Shown here piece by piece: positions 17,650 through 25,764 of a DNA stretch of 64,000 bases. Numbering within the stretch: position 1 is the stretch's first letter; every line of letters starts with the position of its first letter. Source of the DNA: Acetobacteraceae bacterium (GTDB taxonomy: Bacteria > Pseudomonadota > Alphaproteobacteria > Acetobacterales > Acetobacteraceae); contig JAMXLO010000122.1 of assembly GCA_024280945.1 (NCBI GenBank), positions 157,923 to 221,922 of the forward strand, written 5' to 3'. The translations under genes and the position numbers were made by a program. The notes under the pieces were generated by a model. The model had not been told where the DNA came from and ran no database searches. It saw nothing but the letters and a program-made list of their open reading frames with translations.

Positions 17650-18507
17650 ATGAGCTCCACTGTGCACCATCCCACCGCCCGGGCGGGCGTCCTGGACTTT
17701 CGCGGGCAAATGTCGCTCGCCGCGCGCAATCGATGGGCGGTCAGGGACATCGTCGAAGGGCTGCAACTCTGGCCGCTGGCAAGGTCGCTCGGTTGGCTCG
17801 ACATCCGTTTGCGGTATCGCGGCTCGCTGCTCGGACCCGGCTGGCTGACGTTATCGACCGCCGTGATGATCGTCGCGCTGGGCGTGCTGTATTCGACGCT
17901 TTTCCAGATCGACATACACGACTACCTCCCATTCCTCGCGCTGTCGCAGATACTGTGGACCTTTCTTGCCGGCATGGTGAGCGAGGGATGCTCCTGTTTC
18001 ACCCAGGCAGAGGGTATGATCCTGGCGGTCCGCATGCCGTTGTTCCTGCATGCCGTGCGCACGCTGGTGCGCAATGTGCTGGTGCTGGCGCACAACGTCC
18101 TGGTGCTGGTCGCTGTCTACCTATATTTCCAGATCAACCCGGGTTGGACAGCCTTGCTGTCGCTGCCGGCAATGGTAGTCTGGATCGTTGACACGCTGGC
18201 GATCTGCCTGCTGCTCGGTGCGTTCTGCGCCAGGTTCCGCGATGTGGGTCCCATCGTCGCCAGCGTCATGCAAATAGCCTTCTTCCTGACGCCGGTGATC
18301 TGGCAGCCCGAGCAACTCGGGCCAAGTCGATGGATGCTGCCGTTCAACCCGTTCTTTGCGCTGCTCGAAATTGTCCGGGCGCCATTGCTGGGCGTTGTGC
18401 CGTCACTGACGGTGTGGACGGCCGCGCTGCTCTTCAGCGTAATTCTGTGCATGGTGTCGTGGCTGTTTTTCGTGCGCGCGCGTGGGCGCGTGCCATTCTG
18501 GATGTGA
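17650..18507 (+). CDS. ABC-2 type polysaccharide exporter permease (Wzm/KpsM-like)
   Basis: A 285-residue inner-membrane protein with about six transmembrane segments. It shows the ABC2 export signature: RYRGSLLGPGWLTLSTAVMI, LYSTLFQIDIHDYLPFLALS, SEGCSCFTQAEGMI and the C-terminal FFLTPVIWQPEQLG, FNPFFALLEIVRAPLLG. With the ATPase encoded next it forms an exporter for O-antigen, capsule or a similar glycolipid. The stop overlaps the ATPase start (TGATG). The open frame extends far upstream without membrane-protein character, so the start is uncertain; 17650 gives the usual N-terminus. No glycosyltransferases are nearby. Confidence 0.88.
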   Translation: MSSTVHHPTARAGVLDFRGQMSLAARNRWAVRDIVEGLQLWPLARSLGWLDIRLRYRGSLLGPGWLTLSTAVMIVALGVLYSTLFQIDIHDYLPFLALSQILWTFLAGMVSEGCSCFTQAEGMILAVRMPLFLHAVRTLVRNVLVLAHNVLVLVAVYLYFQINPGWTALLSLPAMVVWIVDTLAICLLLGAFCARFRDVGPIVASVMQIAFFLTPVIWQPEQLGPSRWMLPFNPFFALLEIVRAPLLGVVPSLTVWTAALLFSVILCMVSWLFFVRARGRVPFWM

Positions 18508-19292
18508 TGGCCGTGCGTGGCGATGCACGCATCGACATTCACGGCGTTTCCGTCTTCTTTCCGCTGTACCACGGAAGCAGCCGTAGCCTGAAGAAGACGG
18601 TGATGGCCGCAGCCTCGGGACGGCTGGGCAAGGACATGCAGCAACGCGTGGTGGTGCAGGCACTGCGCGATATCTCGTTTACTCTGAACAGCGGCGACAG
18701 GTTGGGGCTGATCGGCATGAACGGCGCGGGCAAGACCACGCTGTTGCGGACGCTCGCCGGAATCTACGAGCCGGTGATGGGTCACATACGGATCAAAGGC
18801 AGCCTCAATTCGTTGCTCGATCCGAATCTCGGTATGAGCGTTGAGCTGACAGGGCGCGAGAATGTGCTTCTTCGCGGCCTCTACAATCGACTGCCGCGAC
18901 CGGAGATCAGCCGACTTGAGGAGGATGTGGCGACATTCGCCGAACTCGGCGACTTCATGGACCTGCCGATCCGCACTTACTCGTCGGGCATGGTGATGCG
19001 ACTGGGCTTTGCCATGGCGACTGCGATCCGGCCGCAGATCCTGCTGATGGATGAGTGGTTCATGGTGGGCGATGCGGAGTTCCGCGAGAAGGCCCAGGTG
19101 CGGCTCGAGAACATGGTGCGGGGAGCGGAGATTCTGGTGATTTCGACGCACGACACGAGCGTCGTGCGGAACTGGTGCACGCGGGTGCTGTGGCTGGATC
19201 AGGGACGGATCCATCTGGATGGTTCGCCGGACGAGGTGCTGGAGGCTTATCTCGGCCACAAGCTGACGCCACTCGAGGCGGAAAGGGTCTGA
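18507..19292 (+). CDS. ABC polysaccharide exporter ATPase (Wzt/KpsT/TagH-like)
   Basis: A 261-residue ATPase partner of the permease. Walker A is GMNGAGKTTLLR, the signature loop is TYSSGMVMRLGFAMA, Walker B is ILLMDEWFMVGD and the switch His is in VISTHDTSVVR. The N-terminus has ALRDISFTLNSGDRLGLIG as in Wzt-type subunits. It ends soon after the nucleotide-binding domain, so it lacks the C-terminal substrate-recognition domain of long Wzt proteins and resembles KpsT. It is coupled to the permease by a one-base overlap. Confidence 0.92.
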   Translation: MAVRGDARIDIHGVSVFFPLYHGSSRSLKKTVMAAASGRLGKDMQQRVVVQALRDISFTLNSGDRLGLIGMNGAGKTTLLRTLAGIYEPVMGHIRIKGSLNSLLDPNLGMSVELTGRENVLLRGLYNRLPRPEISRLEEDVATFAELGDFMDLPIRTYSSGMVMRLGFAMATAIRPQILLMDEWFMVGDAEFREKAQVRLENMVRGAEILVISTHDTSVVRNWCTRVLWLDQGRIHLDGSPDEVLEAYLGHKLTPLEAERV

Positions 19293-19294
19293 CG

Positions 19295-20473
19295 GTGGCG
19301 ATTCTACCGCTCTCGGATGTGACCGTACTTGAATTCAGCCACACCGTTATGGGACCGTCCTGCGGCGTCGTGCTCGCTGATCTGGGCGCCGATGTGATCC
19401 GGGTCGAGCCGGCTCCGGACGGCGACCGCACACGACGGCTGCACGGCTTCGCCACCGGGTTCTTCTGCTATTTCAACCGCAACAAGCGCAGCATCTGCAT
19501 CGACGCGAAATCGAATGAAGGCCTGGCGATTGCGCACGACCTGGTGCGACACGCCGATGTGCTGATCGAGAATTTCGCCCCGGGCACAATGGACCGGCTG
19601 GGTCTTGGCTGGGCAGCGGTGCATGCCGTGAACCCGCGGCTGATCTACTGTGCGCTGAAGGGCTTCCTGCCGGGGCCGTACGAGCATCGCCCATCGCTCG
19701 ACGAGATAGCGCAGTATATGACCGGTCTTGCCTACATGACGGGGCCGCCGGGTCAGCCGCTGCGGGCGGGATCGTCAGTCATCGACATTACGGGCGGTGT
19801 GATGGGTGCGCTCGCCGTCCTCGCCGCGCTGCGGCAGCGCGATAAGGACGGTGAGGGAAGGCAGATCACCAGCGCGCTTTACGAGAGCTCCGCGTTTCTG
19901 GTTGGCCAGCATATGGCGGGCGAGGCCGCGACCGGAACACCGTCGCCGCCAATGCCGGCGCGAAGCGGCGCCTGGGGGATCTACGAAACATTCGAGACAT
20001 TGAACGGCGAGAAGCTGTTCATCGGTATCACCTCGGATAATCACTGGCGGTCGTTCTGCGACAGATTTCAGCGCCCGGACCTGCTGGCGGACGAGCGCTT
20101 CACAACCAATGCCGACCGGGTGAGAAACCGCCCCGCATTGCGCGAGATCGTCGCCGCTATCGTGCGCGACGTGGCAATCGCCGACCTTGAGCAGATCATG
20201 GATGAGGCAAATATCCCGTTCTCGCCGGTCCGCACACCATCTGATTTGTTCGACGATCCGCAGCTCAACGCATGCGGCCGCGCCCTCAAAGTTCGGATGC
20301 CGAAAGGCGACGTCGCCAACCTGCCGGGACTTCCCTTCTGCATCGACAACGAGGCGCCCGGGTTACGCATGCAGCCTCCGGCGGCTGGTGAGCACACCGA
20401 TGCCATTCTGCGCGCGCTGGGTTACTCAGCGGAGCGGATCAACGCCTTGCGGCAGACGCAGGCGATAAGCTGA
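19295..20473 (+). CDS. Class III CoA-transferase (CaiB/Frc family)
   Basis: A 392-residue enzyme moving CoA between acids. It shows the family pattern: VLEFSHTVMGPSCGVVLADLG, DVIRVEPAPDGDRTR, FNRNKRSICIDAKSNEG, LIENFAPGTMDRLGLGW, the catalytic Asp in HRPSLDEIAQYMTG, and SSVIDITGGVMGALAVLAAL. The GTG start lies two bases after the ABC ATPase stop, with AAAGGG upstream, so it belongs to the same transcript, although a link to glycan export is not obvious. Substrate acids are unknown. Confidence 0.87.
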   Translation: MAILPLSDVTVLEFSHTVMGPSCGVVLADLGADVIRVEPAPDGDRTRRLHGFATGFFCYFNRNKRSICIDAKSNEGLAIAHDLVRHADVLIENFAPGTMDRLGLGWAAVHAVNPRLIYCALKGFLPGPYEHRPSLDEIAQYMTGLAYMTGPPGQPLRAGSSVIDITGGVMGALAVLAALRQRDKDGEGRQITSALYESSAFLVGQHMAGEAATGTPSPPMPARSGAWGIYETFETLNGEKLFIGITSDNHWRSFCDRFQRPDLLADERFTTNADRVRNRPALREIVAAIVRDVAIADLEQIMDEANIPFSPVRTPSDLFDDPQLNACGRALKVRMPKGDVANLPGLPFCIDNEAPGLRMQPPAAGEHTDAILRALGYSAERINALRQTQAIS

Positions 20474-20526
20474 CCGGAGGCGGGTCTTAACCGAACCTTA
20501 AGGCGGCTGAGTCAATCGACGCTGTC

Positions 20527-20994
20527 ATGGTGGATCGAGCCGAGCGCGAACCGACGATGGAGGAAATCGTCGTCGCGCTGCGCGAGACGCGCCGCGCTGC
20601 CGGCCGCGGCCCGCCCTTCACCGTGGTTGGCGGCCAGCGCGACGACAAGCGAGCGTCAGACCCGACCATGGATGCGCGGAGCGTGACCGACATTGCGCAA
20701 CTGCGCGATAGCGAAATCGAAAGGCTACTCAGCGAGAACGCTCGTCTGAACGAGCGGATCATGTACCTGCTCAAGGTGATCGAGAATATGCCGACGCCCC
20801 ACGGCAATGAGACCCCTGGCGAAACCGACGGCGAAGCAATCCTCAAGGACATCAGAACGGCGCTCGAAACTGAGCTGCGGCCTGTCCTCGGTGTGCTGCT
20901 GCGTCTGCTGGAGAAACTGCGTGGCCCGGTCGGACGTCAGCCGCATAACGATGGTGGCATTATCGACCTCGACGCGGCACGCGCGCACGAGTAA
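20527..20994 (+). CDS. Coiled-coil protein of unknown function, upstream of the actin-like gene
   Basis: A 155-residue soluble protein that I do not recognise. Residues about 50-90 (DIAQLRDSEIERLLSENARL, NERIMYLLKVIENM) have a leucine-heptad coiled-coil pattern. A second helical segment follows (AILKDIRTALETELRPVLGV, LLRLLEKLRGP), and the end is GGIIDLDAARAHE. No membrane segment or signal is seen. The start has no clear ribosome site. It lies 33 bp before the actin-like gene on the same strand, so it may be a filament adaptor or regulator; that is inference from position only. Confidence 0.7.
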   Translation: MVDRAEREPTMEEIVVALRETRRAAGRGPPFTVVGGQRDDKRASDPTMDARSVTDIAQLRDSEIERLLSENARLNERIMYLLKVIENMPTPHGNETPGETDGEAILKDIRTALETELRPVLGVLLRLLEKLRGPVGRQPHNDGGIIDLDAARAHE

Positions 20995-21027
20995 CCACTT
21001 GCCCCTTGCCGATCAGGAGATACTCCA

Positions 21028-22044
21028 ATGGCCAATACAGCCGCACTGCAACAAGCTGTAAAGGGGCTGGACCTCGGAACGAGTCGCATTGTGCTCGCCA
21101 CCTTGAATGGGCAGAAGGTCAATTTCACTCCGCAGCTTAACGCTTTCGTGGATATCCCTTACAGCAAGATGACCGAGCAGATGTTGACGCGCGAGAACAT
21201 ACTGCACGCGGTCGAAGGATCGCATATCTACGCCTACGGCAATCGTGCCGACGAATTCGCCAAGTTCCTTGAGGGCGATACGCGCCGACCGATGCAGAGT
21301 GGTCTGCTCAACCCAGCCGAGCCGAAGAACCTGCAGATGATCGAGCTGCTGCTCGGCCAGCTCTGCGGCAAGGCACGCAATGGCGAAAAACTATGCCTCA
21401 GCATACCGAGTGCGCCGCAAGACCGCGGCTCGGACCTCATCTACCACGAACGCTCGGTGCACGGCATTGTCGAAAAACTTGGTTATCAGGCGCAGCCGGT
21501 GAATGAAGGGCTCGCCATCGTCTACTCCGAGCTGAAGGACGCCAACTTCACCGGCATTGGCATGAGCTTCGGCGGCGGCATGTGCAACATCTGTCTAGCC
21601 TATCTCGGGCTGCCGGTACTGACCGTTGCGACGACCAGGGCCGGGGACTACATCGATCACAGTGCCGCCTCGGTCACCGGCGAGACGCCGACCACGGTGC
21701 GCCTGCACAAAGAAAATGCTGCCGAGAATGGCTTTGCACTCGACGGCGCCAACGGCGGCGCAATCGACCGGGCTCTCTCGATATATTATGCCGACGTCAT
21801 CGAGACGGCGGTGACCGCACTGCAGACTGCGATGGCTGAATCGAAGAAGCTGCCGCGCTTCAGCGGCCCGATTCCAATCGTGTGCGCGGGCGGAACGGCG
21901 ATGGCAGGCAACTTCCTTGCCAGCCTGCGCGCAATAATTGACCGGACCAGGTTGCCGGTCACGATCAGCGAGGTCATCCTCGCAAAGGATCCGCTCAACG
22001 CAACCGCCAAGGGTGCGCTGGTCGGCGCCATGCTCAACATGTAA
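21028..22044 (+). CDS. Divergent bacterial actin-like ATPase (MreB/ParM/MamK superfamily)
   Basis: A 338-residue protein with the actin ATPase layout: phosphate-1 loop GLDLGTSRIVLATLNG (Asp15), a connect-1 region VNEGLAIVYSEL, phosphate-2 loop FTGIGMSFGGGMCNICLAYL (about 173-192) and adenosine motif IPIVCAGGTAMAGNF (about 283-297). It is too divergent to be MreB, FtsA or DnaK by eye and lacks a membrane helix. A clear ribosome site (AGGAGA, 7 bp before ATG) is present. Filament formation is known for the superfamily; the specific role here is unknown. Its only partner in the operon is the coiled-coil protein. Confidence 0.82.
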   Translation: MANTAALQQAVKGLDLGTSRIVLATLNGQKVNFTPQLNAFVDIPYSKMTEQMLTRENILHAVEGSHIYAYGNRADEFAKFLEGDTRRPMQSGLLNPAEPKNLQMIELLLGQLCGKARNGEKLCLSIPSAPQDRGSDLIYHERSVHGIVEKLGYQAQPVNEGLAIVYSELKDANFTGIGMSFGGGMCNICLAYLGLPVLTVATTRAGDYIDHSAASVTGETPTTVRLHKENAAENGFALDGANGGAIDRALSIYYADVIETAVTALQTAMAESKKLPRFSGPIPIVCAGGTAMAGNFLASLRAIIDRTRLPVTISEVILAKDPLNATAKGALVGAMLNM

Positions 22045-22053
22045 CTTTGAGCT

Positions 22054-23127
22054 TCAGCCGAAGCGCACGCAGCTGATCGGCGGCATGTGCCCGGCCTCCA
22101 AGCTCCAGGCATCGCCGCCATCTTCAGTGATCCACAGGTGTCCAGTGGTGGACCCCATCGCGAGCCGTGTACCCGTCGCATCCACCGAAAGCGCGTGACG
22201 ATACACCAGATCGTAGGCGTGTTGTTGCGGCAACCCCTTGGTGAGCACCTCGAACGACCGCGCGCCGTCCCGTGTGCGCGCCACTGCGAGCCTGGCATCC
22301 ACCGGCAAACGACACTCATCCTTCACGCCGGGCACGAACCACGCGGTGTCAGGATCATGCGGATGCACCGCTGCAGCGAAGCCAAACTTAGCTGGACGGA
22401 TGGTCGTCACCTCCTGCCAGGATCGCGCCCCGTCAGTGGAGCGGAACACGCCGTTATGGTGCTGCACCCACAGCGAGTCGGGCGCCGCGGGGCACTGCAC
22501 CAGCCGGTGGATGTCTTGTACCTCGGGCGCGTGATTGCGCGGCGGAGGGTAGTATTCCGCATGCATGCCCTCGGAGGCGGCGTGCCAGCTGGCGCCGTCG
22601 TCGCCAGATCGCCATACCCCACCGGTCGATACACCGATGGTGACTTGTGTGGAGTTGCGCGGATCGACACAGATCGAGGCGACGCCGGCGTCATCGAACC
22701 CGCCTCCCATCCAATCCTTGCGCTCGGGCAGGTCCCACAAGGCTTGGTTCAATGTCCACGACTCGCCGTGATCTTTCGACAGGAACAAAGCTCCGGGGAT
22801 CGTGCCGCACCAGAGCCATCCGGGCCGGTCGGCTCCCGCCGTCTCCAGACAGAACAGATACGATACACTCAGCCCGTCGGTGTCGCTTTTGGGGAAGGCT
22901 GGCGCAGGGATTTCCTGCCAGCTCTTTCCGTCATCGCGCGAGCGCTGCAGTTTGACGCCGAAATGCCCGAGCGCCTCCGCCGCATACAGCGTACCGTCGC
23001 GCGGATCGGCTAGCAGCATAGAAATTGGGTCGCCGAGAAAGTGGCTCGCGGCAATGGACCAGTCGGCGTGATTGCGCCGCAGTTCAAACAAACCCTTCTT
23101 GGTGCCAACCAATAGCCGATCGCTCAT
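22054..23127 (-). CDS. BNR/Asp-box beta-propeller protein (exo-alpha-sialidase-like fold)
   Basis: A 357-residue probable beta-propeller with repeated Asp-box-like turns: SRDDGKSWQEI, SKDHGESWTLN, SGDDGASWHAA, STDGARSWQEV, TRDGARSFEVL and TEDGGDAWSLE. It starts MSDRLLVGTKKGLFELRR and has no signal peptide, so it is probably cytoplasmic and not a true sialidase. Its gene lies two bases after the ThiS/MoaD-like gene; this pairing recurs in bacterial genomes by my recollection, but the function is not known. Convergent with the actin-like gene. Confidence 0.85.
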   Translation of the reverse strand: MSDRLLVGTKKGLFELRRNHADWSIAASHFLGDPISMLLADPRDGTLYAAEALGHFGVKLQRSRDDGKSWQEIPAPAFPKSDTDGLSVSYLFCLETAGADRPGWLWCGTIPGALFLSKDHGESWTLNQALWDLPERKDWMGGGFDDAGVASICVDPRNSTQVTIGVSTGGVWRSGDDGASWHAASEGMHAEYYPPPRNHAPEVQDIHRLVQCPAAPDSLWVQHHNGVFRSTDGARSWQEVTTIRPAKFGFAAAVHPHDPDTAWFVPGVKDECRLPVDARLAVARTRDGARSFEVLTKGLPQQHAYDLVYRHALSVDATGTRLAMGSTTGHLWITEDGGDAWSLEAGHMPPISCVRFG

Positions 23128-23129
23128 CG

Positions 23130-23399
23130 CTATCCACCCGACAGTGCCTGGAAGACAAACAGCTCGTCGTCATCATCGATCCAATCGCTGAGGCGTTCAC
23201 GATCGGTGATGCGCTCACCATTGACGTAGATCGCCACGTGCTTCCGCACCCGATCCTGGTCATCCAGGATGTAGGATCGCAACCGTGGCTGTGCGGCGAA
23301 CACGTGCTCCAGCACGGCTCGCACGCTCCGCCCTGGTGCGGTCTGCAGCGGGCAGTCGATGTGCCGATGCAGATTCGCAGTGAACACGACGCGCGCCAT
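23130..23399 (-). CDS. ThiS/MoaD-like ubiquitin-fold protein
   Basis: An 89-residue beta-grasp protein. It runs MARVVFTANLHRHIDCP, VRAVLEHVFAAQPRLRSYIL, HVAIYVNGERITDRERLSDW, then DDELFVFQALSGG, ending in the di-glycine that carries the thiocarboxylate in sulfur carriers. The start at 23399 is chosen over an extended frame. No E1-like activating enzyme or sulfurtransferase is adjacent; the downstream partner is the BNR propeller. A sulfur-carrier or small-modifier role is inferred from fold and tail only. Confidence 0.85.
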   Translation of the reverse strand: MARVVFTANLHRHIDCPLQTAPGRSVRAVLEHVFAAQPRLRSYILDDQDRVRKHVAIYVNGERITDRERLSDWIDDDDELFVFQALSGG

Positions 23400-23410
23400 G
23401 CGCCCGCGCG

Positions 23411-23818
23411 TCAGCTCTTCTCGTGGATGATCATCCACGATACGCCGAACTTGTCGGCGACCATGCCGAATTTCGACGCAAAGAACGTCGGCGTCAGCGG
23501 CATCTGCACCTGACCACCCTCGCCCAGCGCGTTGAACAACGTCTCGGCTTCGGCGTCGGAGCCGGCCTCCAGTGAAAGCGAAAATCCCTGGAAGCTGGGA
23601 TGCCCGGTGCAGCGCCCGTCAGACGCCATTACCTCGGTGTCGCCAATCTTGAGCTTGGCGTGCATCACCTTGTCATCCGGCTGCGTCATGCCCTGTCCCT
23701 TCTCCGGGCAATCCTTCCATCGCATCAGCATGCCGACTTCCGCGCCGACGGCCTTGCGATAGAATTCGATCGCTTCCTCGCAGCGTCCGTCAAAAAACAA
23801 GTAGGGTTGGATTTGCAT
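23411..23818 (-). CDS. PhnB-like VOC-superfamily protein
   Basis: A 135-residue glyoxalase/dioxygenase-fold protein of the PhnB (3-demethylubiquinone methyltransferase-like) group: MQIQPYLFFDGRCEEAIEFY, AEVGMLMRWKDCPE, KVMHAKLKIGDTEVMASDG, FSLSLEAGSDAEAETLFNAL, FFASKFGMVADKFGVSWMII. Such proteins are single-subunit VOC proteins whose substrates are mostly unknown. It diverges from the TetR gene across a short spacer with a palindrome, so TetR control is plausible. The ATG at 23818 matches the family N-terminus. Confidence 0.87.
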   Translation of the reverse strand: MQIQPYLFFDGRCEEAIEFYRKAVGAEVGMLMRWKDCPEKGQGMTQPDDKVMHAKLKIGDTEVMASDGRCTGHPSFQGFSLSLEAGSDAEAETLFNALGEGGQVQMPLTPTFFASKFGMVADKFGVSWMIIHEKS

Positions 23819-23910
23819 CGTTGGAAGTCCTCCGCCTCGAACTGGGCTGACAGCCTTGTTGCGCGTGCGGGCGCAATGTATACACCGTCCACACCAAGCT
23901 AGCAAACACC

Positions 23911-23925
23911 GTGGACAGTGTCCAC
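23911..23925. promoter_or_regulatory. Probable operator for the TetR-family regulator
   Basis: gtggacagtgtccac is a perfect 6-3-6 inverted repeat 18 bp before the TetR start, in the divergent spacer with the PhnB-like gene. A half-site-like gtccac also lies at 23887-23892 and a tgtataca palindrome at 23878-23885. Placement fits autoregulation and control of the divergent gene; binding is inferred. Confidence 0.5.
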
Positions 23926-23943
23926 ATGCCTCGCGGAGCGGTG

Positions 23944-24588
23944 ATGATGGATGCCATGTACCAATTGCCGCCACGCCGCACATACCACCACGGGGATCTG
24001 CGACAGGCATTGCTGGACGCGGGCATCGCGCTGGCACGGGTCGGCGGTCCCGAAGCCGTGGTGCTGCGCGAGGCGACGCGGCGTGCCGGCGTGGTGCCCA
24101 ACGCCGCGTACCGCCACTTCGCCAATCGCCAGGCATTGCTGCAGGCGGTGCGGGCGGCGGCGCTCGCCGCGCTGGCCACGGCAATGGAGAAAGAGCGGGC
24201 CAGACAGCGCCGCGGTAAACATGGTGTCGATGCCGCGCGTGCCAGCCTGCGCGCAATCGGCACCGCCTATCTCCGCTTTGCCCGCACCGAGCCAGGACTG
24301 TTCCGCACCGCGTTCGGCGTGCCAGGCGATCCGGAGACGACAGCGCATCCAGCGATGGCCGGCAAGAGCGGGCTCAATCCATTCCAACTCCTCAGCACGG
24401 CTCTGGACGAACTGGTACAAGCCGACCTCCTGCCCAAGAAGCGCCGACCCGACGCAGAGTATGTTGCCTGGTCTGCCGTGCACGGGCTGGCGATGCTGGT
24501 GCTGGAAGGTCCGCTGCGCCGGCTGCCACGCACGCAGATCCGCGGCATCGAGCAGCGTCTGCTCGCCATGGTCGAGAAGGGTTTGTAG
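23944..24588 (+). CDS. TetR/AcrR-family transcriptional regulator (WHG domain)
   Basis: A 214-residue repressor-type protein. The N-terminal helix-turn-helix reads YHHGDLRQALLDAGIALA ... VVLREATRRAGVVPNAAYRH, FANRQALLQAV. The C-terminal ligand-binding half resembles the TetR WHG domain (GTAYLRFARTEPGLFRTAFG, AWSAVHGLAMLVLEGPLRRL). The ATG at 23944 has GGAG five bases before it; in-frame starts at 23911 (GTG) and 23926 exist but would overlap or abut the palindrome. Ligand unknown. Confidence 0.87.
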   Translation: MMDAMYQLPPRRTYHHGDLRQALLDAGIALARVGGPEAVVLREATRRAGVVPNAAYRHFANRQALLQAVRAAALAALATAMEKERARQRRGKHGVDAARASLRAIGTAYLRFARTEPGLFRTAFGVPGDPETTAHPAMAGKSGLNPFQLLSTALDELVQADLLPKKRRPDAEYVAWSAVHGLAMLVLEGPLRRLPRTQIRGIEQRLLAMVEKGL

Positions 24589-24611
24589 CCCCTACCCCCA
24601 CTGACGTGATG

Positions 24612-25421
24612 TCACGCGACCAGCCGGTCGAGTACCTCGGCACACTTCAGGCGATAACTCGCATCGCTGCCGTCCTCCAGCGACCAAGCCGCTGATAACC
24701 CCGCATGTGCCAAGGCGAAGCCAAGGACGCGCTGGACGTCCAGCGCGTCCCGTTCCGCATAAAGCCTGGCGAGCCGCAGCATCCGCTCGGGTCGATGCAC
24801 GATGGCGCCGTGCGGCTGCGGATTGCACAGCAGATTGGCAAACTCATAGGTGTGTTCGCCGAGCAGGCCCTTGGGGTCGATGGCAAGCCAGCCGCGCGGG
24901 CTGTGCAGGACATTCTCGTGATGTAAATCGCCGTGCAGGACGACGATCTGATGCTCCGTCGCCAACAGATCGCGGGCGACGGCAGCGCATCGCGCCAGAA
25001 TGGGTAGCTCGGCCTCGCGCGCGAAAAGCGAATGGAACCAGGCATCCAACCTGATCAGCCCGCTCGGTGCCGGTAGATCGCGCGGAGCGTGAAGTTGCGC
25101 AACGCAGTCTGCGAGAATCGCCGCGGCCTGATCATCACCTCCGGATAGTGCTATCGCGATGAGTGACAGATCGTCGCCTGCCCGCTCCATCAGCCAGGCA
25201 TCGTCATCGGCAGCTATCAGGCGAACGGCGCCGATGCCGGCAAAATAGCGCAGGACATCGGCGCCGGCCCGCTCATCACTTGCCGGTTTGAGGACCTTGA
25301 GCATCGCAGGGCCGTCGTCATGCCGTACCGGCAGGAGCTGACTGGTACTGGTCTCGATCAACCTACCTTCGGGCTGGAGACCCCACTTCTGCAGACACCG
25401 CCGAAGCGCTGCATCGTCCAT
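24612..25421 (-). CDS. APH(6)-like aminoglycoside/hydroxyurea phosphotransferase
   Basis: A 269-residue kinase-fold protein related to streptomycin 6-kinase StrB/APH(6). The Brenner-type motif is VVLHGDLHHENVLH and the metal motif is AIDPKGLLGEHTYEFANLL, where the DPKG form is typical of APH(6). It also has AMLKVLKPASDE, giving the ATP-binding lysine. Its ATG (25419-25421) overlaps the stop of the ruined methyltransferase (TGATG). Chromosomal members may phosphorylate unknown small molecules, so resistance should not be assumed. Confidence 0.82.
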   Translation of the reverse strand: MDDAALRRCLQKWGLQPEGRLIETSTSQLLPVRHDDGPAMLKVLKPASDERAGADVLRYFAGIGAVRLIAADDDAWLMERAGDDLSLIAIALSGGDDQAAAILADCVAQLHAPRDLPAPSGLIRLDAWFHSLFAREAELPILARCAAVARDLLATEHQIVVLHGDLHHENVLHSPRGWLAIDPKGLLGEHTYEFANLLCNPQPHGAIVHRPERMLRLARLYAERDALDVQRVLGFALAHAGLSAAWSLEDGSDASYRLKCAEVLDRLVA

Positions 25422-25708
25422 CACCGCGCGACCACGATTAGCTCTTTGCCATATGCCGGCGACCGCCGGAGAAATTGCTGTACTCCGTCTCCATCGCGAA
25501 GCCGCTCAGTGCGAGCAAATGGCGCAGTTCCCAGCGATAGGTCCAGCGCAGGGCCATCTCACGCGTTGCCTGTTCGAGCACCTCGCCGGTCTGGCTGAAT
25601 TCCGTGGTAGAACCCCACAGCGCCGACGATCGGCGGCGCTGGCGTGTGGTAGGATGCGTCGTAGGCACAGACGAAGAGCGAGGAGCTGCCTTCGTAGAAC
25701 CGCTCCAT
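25421..25708 (-). pseudogene. Internally deleted class I SAM-dependent methyltransferase
   Basis: The N-terminus (from 25708) reads MERFYEGSSSLFVCAYDASY, HTPAPPIVGAVGFYHG, then jumps out of frame. The C-terminus reads GEVLEQATREMALRWTYRWE, LRHLLALSGFAMETEYSNFS and, after another one-base shift near 25458, SPAYGKELIVVAR and stop. These are the two ends of a roughly 250-residue methyltransferase whose SAM-binding core is missing. The family match is from memory of RWTYRWExxHLL-type C-termini. It was probably translationally coupled to the phosphotransferase gene. Confidence 0.7.
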
Positions 25709-25764
25709 TATGTTCGAGCCCGTGATTCACGTCCTCCGACGCTTCCGCCTCGGACGATCACGGG

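Noticed and set aside
16207..18507. A 766-codon open frame on the plus strand
   Set aside because: Its first two thirds are antisense to the lytic transglycosylase and have no protein-like pattern; only the last 285 codons are the real permease.
24612..25421. Streptomycin resistance gene
   Set aside because: APH(6)-like motifs are present, but the chromosomal setting without mobile flanks does not support a resistance role.
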